This document shows positions 1 to 8,984 of a stretch of DNA of 64,000 nucleotides, in pieces. The notes beneath the pieces are model-generated. The model searched no databases and was not told the DNA's origin. It saw nothing but the letters and a program-made list of their open reading frames with translations. The stretch's first letter is position 1. Each line of letters starts with the position of its first letter. Source of the stretch: Brevibacillus_H ginsengisoli (GTDB taxonomy: Bacteria > Bacillota > Bacilli > Brevibacillales > Brevibacillaceae); contig NZ_JBNJQR010000003.1 of NCBI RefSeq assembly GCF_050113715.1, positions 372,001 to 436,000 on the forward strand. The letters run 5' to 3'. The translations under genes were made by a program, and so were the position numbers.

Positions 1-321
1 TTGATACATTTGCAGGAACGTGGCTTTCTGTCCCTCGGGAATTCCTTTAATTCGAACGGTCATTTCTTGAGGTCCCTGATTTCCTTGATTTCCCTGATTT
101 CCTTGATTTCCCTGATTTCCTTGATTCCCTTGATTGTTTTGTTGTCCATTTTGATCGGAGCCATAGTCGTCTTGTCCGAAACCGAATAAGGAGAACCCAC
201 TATCGTCTTGATTTGAATCTTGCCCTTGACCCTGATCTTGATTTTGATTGTCCTTGTTCTCTGGCTCAAACAAAATATTGAATTCGTTTAGATCTGTTTG
301 GACGATTCCAATCACATTCAT
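1..321 (-). CDS. Hypothetical NQG-repeat protein, C-terminus outside window
   Basis: I do not recognise this gene. It reads without a stop from an ATG at 321 to the window edge, 107 codons. The start is preceded by an AAAGGAG ribosome site eight bases upstream. Residues 1-22 begin MNVIGIVQTDLNEFNILFEP. An acidic, Gln/Asn-rich stretch follows, then six or seven tandem Asn-Gln-Gly triplets around residues 65-83. A non-repetitive segment (MTVRIKGIPEGQKATFLQMY) runs off the edge, so a folded C-terminal domain may lie outside. The repeat looks like a flexible linker. No signal peptide or membrane segment is visible. It is transcribed in the same direction as the YndM-like gene and rqcH upstream. 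Confidence 0.7.
   Translation of the reverse strand, partial: MNVIGIVQTDLNEFNILFEPENKDNQNQDQGQGQDSNQDDSGFSLFGFGQDDYGSDQNGQQNNQGNQGNQGNQGNQGNQGNQGPQEMTVRIKGIPEGQKATFLQMYQ
73..126. repeat. Three perfect 18-bp tandem repeats encoding NQG
   Basis: The unit TCCCTGATTTCCTTGATT occurs three times in succession at 73-90, 91-108 and 109-126, with a degenerate continuation to about 135. It lies inside the minus-strand reading frame, where each unit encodes Asn-Gln-Gly twice. An 18-bp coding unit keeps frame when it expands or contracts. Confidence 0.9.
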
Positions 322-375
322 CTCGCTTACTCCTTTGTCATCTGAGATTGTACTTCCCGACAAGAGGTGGAAGGA

Positions 376-720
376 TCAGCCTGGGTGCTTGGAATGATGA
401 ACCCCATTGCGCTGTAAATAATCATGGTAGAAGTACTCGACTACGGATAAGGCAAACGACGTTAAGAAGAGACCCGATAACGAGAAAAGCTGCATGAAAA
501 CAACGCTGGCCGCCCATAAAAAACTAAAACTAAAGATGAAATCGGCCAAGCTGGCAAAGGTATTGGTAGTTCGCGGCAAAATGACCAAATCTCCCACCAC
601 ATAGGTGATTAGAGCGAGTGCTACGCTCGTTACCAATGCAAATAGAAGTGATGTATGGGACCAGAGCAAGCCTGGTACAGCAATGATACCGTTCAATAGT
701 AATTTCCAGACGAGGCTCAT
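376..720 (-). CDS. DUF2512 (YndM-like) membrane protein
   Basis: This is a 114-residue integral membrane protein with about four hydrophobic segments (roughly residues 5-22, 25-45, 58-80 and 82-95). The Tyr-Val-Val-Gly-Asp-Leu-Val-Ile-Leu-Pro stretch and the short basic C-terminal tail (DYLQRNGVHHSKH) match my recollection of the DUF2512/YndM family, common in spore formers and of unknown function. Length agrees with the family. A GGAG lies about 12 bases before the ATG, so the ribosome site is weak. It lies between rqcH and the NQG-repeat gene on the same strand. Family assignment is moderately sure; role unknown. Confidence 0.7.
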   Translation of the reverse strand: MSLVWKLLLNGIIAVPGLLWSHTSLLFALVTSVALALITYVVGDLVILPRTTNTFASLADFIFSFSFLWAASVVFMQLFSLSGLFLTSFALSVVEYFYHDYLQRNGVHHSKHPG

Positions 721-831
721 ACTTCGAACAGCTCCATTCTAAGGGAGTCTCTTTGTTCTAGTATGAACCTCGGGGGTAATCCTATGCACATCCTGACCAG
801 GTACCTTGCTCAAATGGCTTCCAAATCAGGT

Positions 832-2553
832 TCAGGCTTTTCCTTGAGAACGGAGTGTTCGAATCTGAGCTTCCTCAGGTGTCACGTACAAAGTCCTCTG
901 ATTGTCGTAAATCACGAATCCAGGCTTGGCGCCACTAGGCTTTTTCACATATTTCACGAGGGTGTAATCGATCGGGACAAGGCTTCCTTGGCGAGACTTG
1001 CTGAAGTAGGCCGCGAGATTGGCCGCTTCCAGTAAGGTTTGATCGGGAATTTCCCGTGATCGGATGACCACATGTGATCCTGGGATGTCTTTAGCATGCA
1101 GCCAAGTATCCGCCCCATTCGCCAGTTTATTGGTCAAATAATCGTTTTGTTTGTTGTTTTTTCCTACATAGATGGGGATGCCATCACTGGAGGTATAGAC
1201 TTCAATTTCAGGCTGGAGGTCTTTTTTCTTTTTCGCGGTACGCTTTTGACGATTTCGCAGATAGCCTTGCTCCACCAGTTCTTCGCGAATTTCGGCCGCT
1301 TCGGTAACCGTGGCGTACTCCAATTGAACTAGGATGGTGTCCAGGTACAGAATTTCTTCTTGAGCGAGGGTGATTTGCTCCTCGACAATCTGCATGCTGT
1401 TCTTGGCCTTGTTGTAGCGTTTGTAATAGCTTTGTAGATTCTCGGAAGGAGTCTTCAGCGGATCGAGCGGAATGCTGACGGAGGCCGCATTCTCGTCGTA
1501 CCAGTTCACGGTGACAAGCTCGTGATCTCCACGTTTCAATTGATGCATATTGGCTGTAATCAGCTCGCCATACAGACGGAACTGATCGGCATCCTGAGCA
1601 TCCTGAAGTGTCAGCTTAAGCTTCTCAATTTTTTTCTCGTTTTTCTGCTTTTCATTGGTCACCAGACGGATTAGGTCGTACACTTTTTGCTTGATCTGGT
1701 CCCGTTGTGCCTTTACTTCATAGAATGTTTGCAGACACTCGCTAATGGAATCAAAATTGATCACTTCCCCGTCCGCTACGTGGGTGAGGGGGGTGATGGA
1801 GAAGACCGTTTTGTCCTTTGTTTGTACGATAGTTGGTTGATAACGCTGGTGAATCACTTCCTGCACCAACTCGTGAAATGCAGCCCAGACCTTGTCGCGA
1901 GTGCCCAGACCTGCCCGGTGAATGATTTCTTTGGCGAGAAGAGGACTGATACCGCTAAATAAATCCACCAATTGTTTGTCCAGTTTGCCAGCGTTCCAAT
2001 TCAAAAGACTGGTGAAGGCCGTATCGGTTATGGTCAAAGGATTTTGTTTTCCTTGGCTAGGTGGTTCGATATAGCTTCGACCAGGCAAAACCTGTCGATA
2101 TTGACTGATCCCGTGAGTAACATGCATGACGCTATCGAGAATGGTATTGGTTTCGGGATCGACCAGGATGATGTTACTATGTCGTCCCATGATCTCGACG
2201 ATAATGCGCTTTTTGGAGAGGTCCCCCAACTCGTCGCGGGATTTGACGTCGATGTGAAGGATACGCTCCATCTCCAGTTGTGAAATGGATTCAATCACAC
2301 CACCTTCGCAATATTTGCGAAGCAGCATGCAAAACATAGGCGCGACGGAGGGATTCGTAAACTCCTCCGTGGTTAAATGAACGCGCGGATATGTAGGATT
2401 GGCCGAAAGAAGCAGCTTCTGATTGCCGCCTTTGGCTCGAATATTGAAGACGAGATCGGTTTTAAAAGGTTGATGAATGCGAGAAATACGACCGCCGACC
2501 AGTTGATCTAGTTCCTTGGCAACTGCGCGGGTTACGACACCGTCAAAAGCCAC
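832..2553 (-). CDS. rqcH: Rqc2 homologue RqcH (NFACT protein), ribosome quality control
   Basis: RqcH binds stalled 50S-peptidyl-tRNA complexes and recruits alanyl-tRNA to add C-terminal Ala tails that mark the nascent chain for degradation. The protein has 573 residues, the family's usual length. The NFACT-N domain begins MAFDGVVTRAVAKEL and contains a Glu-Arg pair at 96-97 where the family has Asp/Glu-Arg. HhH-like and coiled-coil segments follow (about 265-435), then an NFACT-R domain near 455-560 with the typical Gly-Ala-Asp-Thr-Trp-Leu-His-Ala-Lys-Asp-Ile-Pro-Gly-Ser-His motif. It was formerly annotated as a fibronectin-binding protein (YloA). It diverges from yicC, as in relatives. Confidence 0.95.
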   Translation of the reverse strand: MAFDGVVTRAVAKELDQLVGGRISRIHQPFKTDLVFNIRAKGGNQKLLLSANPTYPRVHLTTEEFTNPSVAPMFCMLLRKYCEGGVIESISQLEMERILHIDVKSRDELGDLSKKRIIVEIMGRHSNIILVDPETNTILDSVMHVTHGISQYRQVLPGRSYIEPPSQGKQNPLTITDTAFTSLLNWNAGKLDKQLVDLFSGISPLLAKEIIHRAGLGTRDKVWAAFHELVQEVIHQRYQPTIVQTKDKTVFSITPLTHVADGEVINFDSISECLQTFYEVKAQRDQIKQKVYDLIRLVTNEKQKNEKKIEKLKLTLQDAQDADQFRLYGELITANMHQLKRGDHELVTVNWYDENAASVSIPLDPLKTPSENLQSYYKRYNKAKNSMQIVEEQITLAQEEILYLDTILVQLEYATVTEAAEIREELVEQGYLRNRQKRTAKKKKDLQPEIEVYTSSDGIPIYVGKNNKQNDYLTNKLANGADTWLHAKDIPGSHVVIRSREIPDQTLLEAANLAAYFSKSRQGSLVPIDYTLVKYVKKPSGAKPGFVIYDNQRTLYVTPEEAQIRTLRSQGKA

Positions 2554-2630
2554 GATAATTCACCTCAAACGTACGAATGTATTCACCCAGTTTACCACAC
2601 TAGGTTGAAGGAAGCACATCTTGTGATAAG

Positions 2631-2660
2631 TTGACATCAGGAAAGATTGTCTCCTATAAT
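2631..2660 (+). promoter_or_regulatory. Consensus SigA promoter of the yicC operon
   Basis: TTGACA at 2631-2636 and TATAAT at 2655-2660 are both perfect hexamers, separated by 18 bases. The predicted transcript start near 2667 is only about 30 bases before the yicC start codon, so the leader is short. Confidence 0.85.
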
Positions 2661-2695
2661 AAGTTAACGATTTTATGTCTATGGAAGTGAAACCC

Positions 2696-3577
2696 ATGAT
2701 TCGTAGTATGACAGGCTATGGTAGAAAAGAAGCAGAATACGGTTCGGTTCGATTAATCGTCGAAATGCGCGCGGTCAATCATCGCTATGGTGAATGGATC
2801 GTCCGTCTGCCGAAATCGTGGGGAATCATGGAAGATCCAATCAAGAAAGAAATAGCCAAAAGGGTAAGGCGTGGACGCGTGGAGATCAACATCTCCATCG
2901 AACAAAATCCTTTACATACACAAGAAGCGCAATTGAACTGGCAACTGGCTGAGCATTATATGTCCTTGTCCGCCCAACTTCATGAGCGTTTCTCTATTCC
3001 AGAGTCGATGACGACCCGAGATTTACTCTTGTTGCCAGGGATGATTCATGCTGATCAAGCGCCGGCGATTCCCGTAGAAGAATTGGCCGATTGGATCATA
3101 CAAGTTGTGGAAGACGCAGCCGATGAATTATTGGCTATGAAGGAGACAGAAGGCCGCAGCTTGGCTTTGGACCTGCAGAGTCGTCTTCAGCAAATCTTGG
3201 AATGGACAGAGAAGATCAAAAACCTCGCTCCCCAGGTAGTAGAAGAGTACCGAAACCGCCTGTCGCAACGTCTATCCGCTTTCCTTAAGGATACGTCACT
3301 GGATGAAGCGCGGTTCGCGGCGGAAGTTCTCTTGTTCGCCGACCGTTCTGATATTACAGAAGAGATTACGCGATTGGGAAGCCATATTCATCAATTTGCG
3401 GGACAACTGGAGAATGAAGATGCCGTCGGGCGTAAGCTTGATTTTCTTTTACAGGAGATGAATCGGGAAGTGAATACAATCGGTTCGAAAGCGAACTACT
3501 TGCCCATCCAAACCCTCGCTGTAGAGATGAAAACAGAGCTTGAAAAAATGAGAGAGCAAGTTCAAAACATAGAGTGA
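2696..3577 (+). CDS. yicC: YicC/YloC family endoribonuclease
   Basis: The 293-residue protein starts MIRSMTGYGRKE, the hallmark N-terminus of the YicC/YloC family, so I place the start at the ATG at 2696 rather than at the in-frame ATG at 2675. Family members carry a YicC-like N-terminal domain (about 1-155) and a DUF1732 C-terminal domain (about 210-293, here with the GRKLDFLLQEMNREVNTIGSKA motif region). Homologues in Escherichia coli and Bacillus subtilis have been reported to act as endoribonucleases. It is the first gene of yicC-remA-gmk-rpoZ, directly under the strong promoter at 2631-2660. The ribosome site (GGAAGTGAAA) is modest. Confidence 0.93.
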   Translation: MIRSMTGYGRKEAEYGSVRLIVEMRAVNHRYGEWIVRLPKSWGIMEDPIKKEIAKRVRRGRVEINISIEQNPLHTQEAQLNWQLAEHYMSLSAQLHERFSIPESMTTRDLLLLPGMIHADQAPAIPVEELADWIIQVVEDAADELLAMKETEGRSLALDLQSRLQQILEWTEKIKNLAPQVVEEYRNRLSQRLSAFLKDTSLDEARFAAEVLLFADRSDITEEITRLGSHIHQFAGQLENEDAVGRKLDFLLQEMNREVNTIGSKANYLPIQTLAVEMKTELEKMREQVQNIE

Positions 3578-3601
3578 GGAAGAAAGGAGGCGGCTACTTC
3601 T

Positions 3602-3862
3602 ATGGCGATTAAACTGATTAATATCGGTTTTGGCAATATCGTCAACGCCAATCGGATTATCTCCATTGTAAGTCCAGAATCGGCGCCGATTAAGCGGATT
3701 ATCCAGGAAGCGCGTGACCGAAGCATGCTTGTGGATGCTACGTATGGCAGAAGGACGCGCGCGGTCATCATCACGGATAGTGACCATGTGATTCTGTCAG
3801 CCGTTCAACCCGAAACGGTGGCACAACGTTTAACCAATAAAGACGACGAGTCTGATGAATAG
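3602..3862 (+). CDS. remA: Extracellular matrix regulator RemA (DUF370)
   Basis: RemA is a small DNA-binding regulator that in Bacillus subtilis activates biofilm matrix and osmoprotection operons as a ring-like oligomer. The 86-residue product begins MAIKLINIGFGNIVNANRII and carries the family's conserved Ser-Pro-Glu-Ser-Ala-Pro-Ile-Lys-Arg segment and Tyr-Gly-Arg-Arg-Thr-Arg motif, the arginines expected to contact DNA. An AAAGGAGG ribosome site precedes the ATG. It sits between yicC and gmk, its conserved position in Bacillales, spaced 24 and 21 bases from its neighbours. Confidence 0.95.
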   Translation: MAIKLINIGFGNIVNANRIISIVSPESAPIKRIIQEARDRSMLVDATYGRRTRAVIITDSDHVILSAVQPETVAQRLTNKDDESDE

Positions 3863-3883
3863 AGTAGGAGATGAATTGGCAAC

Positions 3884-4498
3884 ATGGAGATTGATAAAGG
3901 CATGCTACTGGTTCTTTCTGGACCCTCCGGCGTAGGGAAAGGAACGGTATGCAAAGCGTTGCGCCCGCAAATGCCCGATCTCGTCTATTCTGTCTCAGCC
4001 ACTACTCGAGCTCCTCGAGAAGGAGAAGTCAATGGGGTTAATTATTTCTTTAAATCGAAACAGGAATTTCAAGAAATGATTGAGCAGGATGAACTGTTGG
4101 AGTGGGCAGAATACGTAGGGAATTGCTACGGTACACCTCGCCAGTTTGTTCAGGAAACTATTGATAGTGGCCGTGACGTGATTTTGGAGATTGAGGTTCA
4201 GGGAGCCTTACAAGTACGAGAGAAGTTTCCTGAGGGAATATTTATTTTCTTGGCACCGCCGGATCTAGCCGAGCTGCAGAACCGAATTGTCGGACGCGGC
4301 ACGGAGACGGAAGAAACAATCCGCAAGCGCATGGATATGGCGCGCTATGAGATCGAGTTAATGGACCAATACGATTACGTTGTGGTCAATGATCAGATCG
4401 AATGCGCCTGCAATCGAATTCAAGCGATTGTGACAGCAGAACACCTGAAAAAAGAACGCCAAATTCATAAATACCGCAGATGGTTAAGGGAGGAATAA
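3884..4498 (+). CDS. gmk: Guanylate kinase
   Basis: Guanylate kinase converts GMP to GDP with ATP, in purine nucleotide and (p)ppGpp metabolism. The 204-residue length is typical. The P-loop GPSGVGKGT lies at residues 13-21, followed by the Ser-Ala-Thr-Thr-Arg-Ala-Pro-Arg-Glu-Gly-Glu GMP-binding motif and Asn-Tyr-Phe-Phe. The Ile-Val-Gly-Arg-Gly-Thr-Glu lid motif follows near 145. The start ATG follows a TAGGAGATG ribosome site. It ends four bases before the rpoZ start, which suggests translational coupling. Confidence 0.97.
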   Translation: MEIDKGMLLVLSGPSGVGKGTVCKALRPQMPDLVYSVSATTRAPREGEVNGVNYFFKSKQEFQEMIEQDELLEWAEYVGNCYGTPRQFVQETIDSGRDVILEIEVQGALQVREKFPEGIFIFLAPPDLAELQNRIVGRGTETEETIRKRMDMARYEIELMDQYDYVVVNDQIECACNRIQAIVTAEHLKKERQIHKYRRWLREE

Positions 4499-4501
4499 TT
4501 G

Positions 4502-4708
4502 ATGTTATTTCCATCAATTGATAAATTGACAGAGAAAGTGGAGTCCAAATACATTCTGGTGACAGTCGCGTCCAAGCGCGCGCGCCAATTACGGGAGAAA
4601 AACGATCTTCAGATTACCCGACCGTTTTCCCGCAAATATGTAGGTCAAGCTTTGGAAGAGCTAATCACCGACAACATTGTGTTCGAAAATAACGACGTAC
4701 GAAAGTAA
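4502..4708 (+). CDS. rpoZ: RNA polymerase omega subunit
   Basis: The 68-residue omega subunit binds beta-prime and aids RNA polymerase assembly. The sequence MLFPSIDKLTEKVESKYILV and the basic Ser-Lys-Arg-Ala-Arg-Gln-Leu-Arg segment are diagnostic. I start at the ATG at 4502 rather than the in-frame TTG at 4499, because the GGAGG at the end of gmk is optimally spaced from 4502. It is the last gene before a clear terminator and lies in the conserved gmk-rpoZ-coaBC order. Confidence 0.95.
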   Translation: MLFPSIDKLTEKVESKYILVTVASKRARQLREKNDLQITRPFSRKYVGQALEELITDNIVFENNDVRK

Positions 4709-4735
4709 ACAACCTCCTCGCAGGTTGTTTTTTTT
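4708..4735 (+). terminator. Intrinsic terminator after rpoZ
   Basis: AACAACCT at 4708-4715 pairs with AGGTTGTT at 4722-4729 around a six-base loop, followed by a T-run to 4735. It ends the yicC-rpoZ transcript. Confidence 0.85.
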
Positions 4736-4818
4736 CACTTGGCTTCACTATTATTTCATTTATTTAAGCCCATGGAAGAAGTGTTCATGCGTTTTTTGGG
4801 AAAAGGGGAGATCGATCG

Positions 4819-6039
4819 ATGCAGCCGTTGCAGAAAAAAACCATCGTATTAGGTGTAAGTGGTGGGATTGCCGCGTACAAAGCGGCGGCCCTTACCAGTA
4901 AGCTTACACAGGCCGGAGCCGATGTGTATGTCATGATGACGGAATCGGCGCAGAAATTTGTCCAGCCACTTACTTTTCAGGCGCTCTCTCATCACCCGGT
5001 GTATACCGATACGTTTGTTGAGCCTAATGCGGAAGTGATCTCGCATATTGATTTGGCGGACAGAGCCGATCTGATCATTCTTGCACCGGCAACCGCCAAT
5101 CTGATTGGCAAGCTGGCGAATGGAATAGCGGATAATATGCTGTGTGCAACGTTGTTGGCAACCAAAGCACCTGTCATGATTGCCCCAGCCATGAACGTGA
5201 ACATGTATCAGCATCCGGCAGTCAGAGCCAATATGCAGCGTCTTGCCGGGTTTGGCTACCGATTTATTGAACCAGCGGAAGGAAATCTTGCCTGTGGCTG
5301 GGTAGGAAAAGGGCGCATGGAAGAACCAGAGACGATTGTGGAGATTGTCACGCAATTTTTTCAACGCCCGCAGGATTTGGCAGGCAAGCGAGTGGTGGTG
5401 ACGGCTGGGCCAACAAGGGAGAAAATTGATCCTGTCCGTTACATTTCCAATCACTCGACGGGAAAAATGGGGTATGCCATTGCCGAAGCCGCCAGAGAGC
5501 GTGGAGCCGATGTGACCTTGATTAGTGGCCCTACTTCCCTGAATAAACCAACGGACGTTAAGTTCGTCGCGGTAGAATCCGTTCAAGAGATGTTCGCTGC
5601 GGTCATGGAAGCTATGCCGCAAACCGATATTGTCATCAAAGCGGCTGCTGTATCCGATTATCGTCCTAAGGAAACCCATAAACATAAAATGAAGAAAAAA
5701 TCAGAGGGGCTGACCCTTGAGTTGGAGAAAGCTCCGGATATTTTGCAAACCATTGGCGAGCGTCGCAGAGCCGATCAGTATATTGTAGGTTTTGCGGCTG
5801 AAACACAGGATTTGTCCAAGTATGCAATCGACAAGCTGAATGGCAAAAACTGCGACATGATCGTCGGGAATAATGTACTGACGGAAGGTGCCGGAATGGG
5901 CAGTGATACCAACATCGTGACACTGTATACCAAAGACGGTGATCAGCTCGAGATTCCAATGATGAGCAAATACGATGTGGCCAATCGCATTCTCGATCAG
6001 GTGCTTGAGAAATCTGCTCTATCGGAGCCGAAGAAGTGA
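4819..6039 (+). CDS. coaBC: Bifunctional CoaBC (phosphopantothenoylcysteine decarboxylase / synthetase)
   Basis: This enzyme joins cysteine to 4-phosphopantothenate and decarboxylates the product in coenzyme A synthesis. The 406 residues comprise an FMN-dependent CoaC domain (about 1-185) and a CoaB domain (about 190-400). CoaC shows GVSGGIAAYK at 12-21, the catalytic His76 in SHIDLADRADL, PAMNVNMY and the Ala-Cys-Gly-Trp active-site flap. CoaB shows TAGPTREKIDPVRYISN and the Ser-Thr-Gly-Lys-Met-Gly motif. A GGGGAG ribosome site precedes the ATG. Its stop overlaps the priA start. Confidence 0.97.
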   Translation: MQPLQKKTIVLGVSGGIAAYKAAALTSKLTQAGADVYVMMTESAQKFVQPLTFQALSHHPVYTDTFVEPNAEVISHIDLADRADLIILAPATANLIGKLANGIADNMLCATLLATKAPVMIAPAMNVNMYQHPAVRANMQRLAGFGYRFIEPAEGNLACGWVGKGRMEEPETIVEIVTQFFQRPQDLAGKRVVVTAGPTREKIDPVRYISNHSTGKMGYAIAEAARERGADVTLISGPTSLNKPTDVKFVAVESVQEMFAAVMEAMPQTDIVIKAAAVSDYRPKETHKHKMKKKSEGLTLELEKAPDILQTIGERRRADQYIVGFAAETQDLSKYAIDKLNGKNCDMIVGNNVLTEGAGMGSDTNIVTLYTKDGDQLEIPMMSKYDVANRILDQVLEKSALSEPKK

Positions 6040-8492
6040 TGAAAATGATTGCCCAAGTTATCGTTGATGTGGCGGTATCGAGGATTAATCGACCGTTTGA
6101 TTATCTGGTAAGAGATTACCATCTTCCGCTCATTGAGGTGGGCAGCCGGGTTGTTGTTGGCTTTGGGCCGCGTAAGTTGCAGGGTTATGTCGTGGGACTG
6201 ATGGAATCCAATGATACGGAAGCATCCGATCTGGATGCCCCAACCCAGAAGCTCAAACCGATTCTGGAAGTGTTGGACGATGTTCCGCCGCTTACGCCAG
6301 AGTTAATTCAACTGGCTGCATGGATGAGCAAACAATACCTCTGCCCGTATGTCATGGCCCTTCAATCCATGATTCCAGCGGTACTCAGAAGCAAATCGGA
6401 GAAATACCTGTGTATCGCCAATGAACTAGATGAACATGTCACGAAGCTCTCCCCAATGCTTAGCTATCTGCAATTGCATCGGACGCTTGCCATCAGTGAA
6501 GTCGAGAAGCGCTTTGCCGATGAGTTGACGATGATTCCGGCATGGATTAAGGCAGGGATGCTTACCTATGAATATCAGGTGAAGGACCGGATTACCCGCA
6601 AAAAAGAAACCGTGATTTCCCTTGACATCCCGACAGCCCAAGCGTTTGAACAGATTACGACACTTCCCAGCCGATCCGAGCGGATGAAACGGGTGCTGAC
6701 GAGATTAGTGGAAGAAAATCAGCCGATTGCCGTCAAAGAGATCATGGACCAGCTAGACATCTCCCGCAGTACGATAACCACACTCGTCCAAAAAGGCTGG
6801 GTCAAACAAACCGAGCGTGAAGTCTACCGCGATCCATACGCTAATCGGGAGTTTACTCCGGGTGTGAAGCATCCTTTTACCGAAGAACAGGAGTTAGCGC
6901 TCGCTCCGATTTTGGCTTCCATTCACGACGAAGTCTTTGCCTCCTTTTTATTGCATGGGGTGACAGGGAGCGGGAAGACAGAAGTGTATCTTGAAGCCAT
7001 TGAGCATACATTGAAGCAAGGGAAGGAAGCGATTTTGCTCGTACCCGAAATCTCGCTGACTCCGCAGATGGTCGAACGACTGAAAGGAAGGTTTGGAGAT
7101 CGCGTCGCTGTATTGCACAGTGCTTTGTCACAGGGAGAACGCTATGACGAATGGCGCAAAATCCAGCGCAACCAAGTGAAGCTTGTCGTCGGAGCTCGCT
7201 CAGCGATCTTTGCACCGTTCCGCAATCTCGGTCTGATTATTATTGATGAAGAGCATGAGGGCTCTTACAAGCAAGAGGAGACGCCGCGCTATCATGCGAG
7301 AGATGTGGCAATGTGGCGCGCGAAACAAAACAACGGCGTGTTGATTCTCGGCAGCGCCACTCCTGCATTAGAGACGTATGCGCTTGCTACACGTGGACGC
7401 TATCAGCTGTTGACGATGAAGGAACGGGTAGGAAAAAGGCCGCTTCCTGTGGTCGAGGTCGTGGATATGCGGGATGAGCTACGCACGGACAACCGCTCGA
7501 TGTTCAGTCGAGAGCTGCACACCTTGATCCAAGATCGTTTGCAGAAAAAAGAGCAAATTGTCCTGTTCCTCAACCGACGCGGCTATTCCACTTTTGTCAT
7601 GTGCCGTTCTTGCGGGTACACCTTAAGCTGTCCGCATTGCGAGATTTCGCTTACCTATCATCGAACCAACCATACCGCCCGTTGTCACTACTGCGGATAC
7701 GCGACGACTCAACCTAAGCACTGTCCAGAATGTCAGAGTGAGCATATTCGCTTCTTTGGAACGGGTACGCAAAAGATCGAAGAAGAGCTTGCCCGGTTGT
7801 TCCCCGGCGTACGGGTGATTCGCATGGACGTTGACACGACTTCGCGCAAAGGTGCGCATGAAGAACTATTGAACAAGTTTCGCACGGGACAAGGTGACAT
7901 CCTACTCGGGACCCAGATGATTGCCAAAGGACTTGATTTTCCGCGAGTGACCTTGGTAGGCGTCATCGCCGCTGATACTTCCTTGCACTTGCCTGATTTT
8001 CGGGCAGCGGAGAAAACCTTTCAACTGCTGACGCAGGTAGGCGGGCGAGCGGGACGGCATGAGCTCACGGGTAAAGTGCTGATTCAGACCTATACAGCCG
8101 AGCACTACAGCATACGGCATGCGACCAACCATGATTATGAAGCGTTTTTTGCCGAGGAAATGCGATATCGCAAAATGACCGGCTATCCGCCGTTCTTTCG
8201 GTTGGTGCTGATTACGTTTTCTCATGAGGATGTGCCAATGGTGATTCGCGCGGCGGAGCAATACGCGCAGTATCTGCGTACAAGGATTGCCCCCACCACA
8301 ATTCTCTTGGGACCGGTTGCTTCTCCCATTTCGCGCATCAAAGATAGATTTCGCTTTCAACTCATGCTAAAATATCGTGATGAACCGAAACTGGTCGACT
8401 TGCTCGCGCAGACGACCGCCCATTTTGAAGAAGAAATGAAACAGCATCACGTGCAGGTGACCATAGATGTAGACCCGCAGATGCTTTTATAG
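6039..8492 (+). CDS. priA: Primosomal protein N' (replication restart helicase PriA)
   Basis: PriA recognises stalled forks and D-loops and reloads the replicative helicase. The 817-residue protein has an N-terminal DNA-binding region, Walker A GVTGSGKT at residues 307-314, the DEEH box, and a helicase core containing eight zinc-binding cysteines in four Cys-x-x-Cys pairs (about residues 520-565). The ATG at 6039 overlaps the TGA of coaBC (tgATGA-type coupling). I prefer it to the in-frame GTG at 6036. It lies in the conserved coaBC-priA-def-fmt-rsmB order. Confidence 0.96.
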   Translation: MKMIAQVIVDVAVSRINRPFDYLVRDYHLPLIEVGSRVVVGFGPRKLQGYVVGLMESNDTEASDLDAPTQKLKPILEVLDDVPPLTPELIQLAAWMSKQYLCPYVMALQSMIPAVLRSKSEKYLCIANELDEHVTKLSPMLSYLQLHRTLAISEVEKRFADELTMIPAWIKAGMLTYEYQVKDRITRKKETVISLDIPTAQAFEQITTLPSRSERMKRVLTRLVEENQPIAVKEIMDQLDISRSTITTLVQKGWVKQTEREVYRDPYANREFTPGVKHPFTEEQELALAPILASIHDEVFASFLLHGVTGSGKTEVYLEAIEHTLKQGKEAILLVPEISLTPQMVERLKGRFGDRVAVLHSALSQGERYDEWRKIQRNQVKLVVGARSAIFAPFRNLGLIIIDEEHEGSYKQEETPRYHARDVAMWRAKQNNGVLILGSATPALETYALATRGRYQLLTMKERVGKRPLPVVEVVDMRDELRTDNRSMFSRELHTLIQDRLQKKEQIVLFLNRRGYSTFVMCRSCGYTLSCPHCEISLTYHRTNHTARCHYCGYATTQPKHCPECQSEHIRFFGTGTQKIEEELARLFPGVRVIRMDVDTTSRKGAHEELLNKFRTGQGDILLGTQMIAKGLDFPRVTLVGVIAADTSLHLPDFRAAEKTFQLLTQVGGRAGRHELTGKVLIQTYTAEHYSIRHATNHDYEAFFAEEMRYRKMTGYPPFFRLVLITFSHEDVPMVIRAAEQYAQYLRTRIAPTTILLGPVASPISRIKDRFRFQLMLKYRDEPKLVDLLAQTTAHFEEEMKQHHVQVTIDVDPQMLL

Positions 8493-8505
8493 GAGGAAGA
8501 TACAT

Positions 8506-8982
8506 ATGGCAATTCGTACGATTGTGAAACACCCAGATCCTGTTTTAAGAGAGAAAGCCAAGGAAGTAACCAAGTTCAATTCCAATCTTCATAAACTGCT
8601 CGATGATATGGCGGATACGATGTACGACGCGGATGGAGTAGGTTTGGCGGCTCCACAGGTCGGCATCCTCAAACGCGTCATCGTAATGGATTGCGGAGAC
8701 GGCTTGCTTGAAGTGGTGAACCCAGAAATTATTGCGTTTGAAGGGGAACAATTCGACTATCCGGAAGGCTGCTTGAGTATCCCAGGTCTTCGCGGCAATG
8801 TTCGTCGTCACAAATGGGTGAAGCTGCGCGGACAAGATCGCGACGGTAATGTATTTGAGCTTGAAGCAGAAGATTTGTTGTCTCGCTGCGCTCAGCATGA
8901 GATCGATCACTTGAACGGAGTATTGTTCATTGACGTTGCGGATAAAGTGTATCCAATCAAACCAGGTGAGGAAGGCGAGTAA
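8506..8982 (+). CDS. def: Peptide deformylase
   Basis: This metalloenzyme removes the formyl group from N-terminal Met of new proteins. All three motifs are present in the 158-residue protein: GVGLAAPQVG from residue 44, EGCLSIP with metal ligand Cys89, and QHEIDHLNG with His131, catalytic Glu132 and His135. The ATG follows an AGGAGG ribosome site. It is followed two bases later by fmt, whose product adds the formyl group that Def removes. Confidence 0.97.
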   Translation: MAIRTIVKHPDPVLREKAKEVTKFNSNLHKLLDDMADTMYDADGVGLAAPQVGILKRVIVMDCGDGLLEVVNPEIIAFEGEQFDYPEGCLSIPGLRGNVRRHKWVKLRGQDRDGNVFELEAEDLLSRCAQHEIDHLNGVLFIDVADKVYPIKPGEEGE

Positions 8983-8984
8983 GC

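Noticed and set aside
73..126. CRISPR-like short repeats
   Set aside because: The three units are contiguous without spacers and keep a coding frame, so this is a tandem coding repeat.
4849..5685. A 278-codon open frame on the minus strand
   Set aside because: It lies wholly inside coaBC, which has all its catalytic motifs on the plus strand; the antisense product is rich in His, Arg and Cys and resembles no family.
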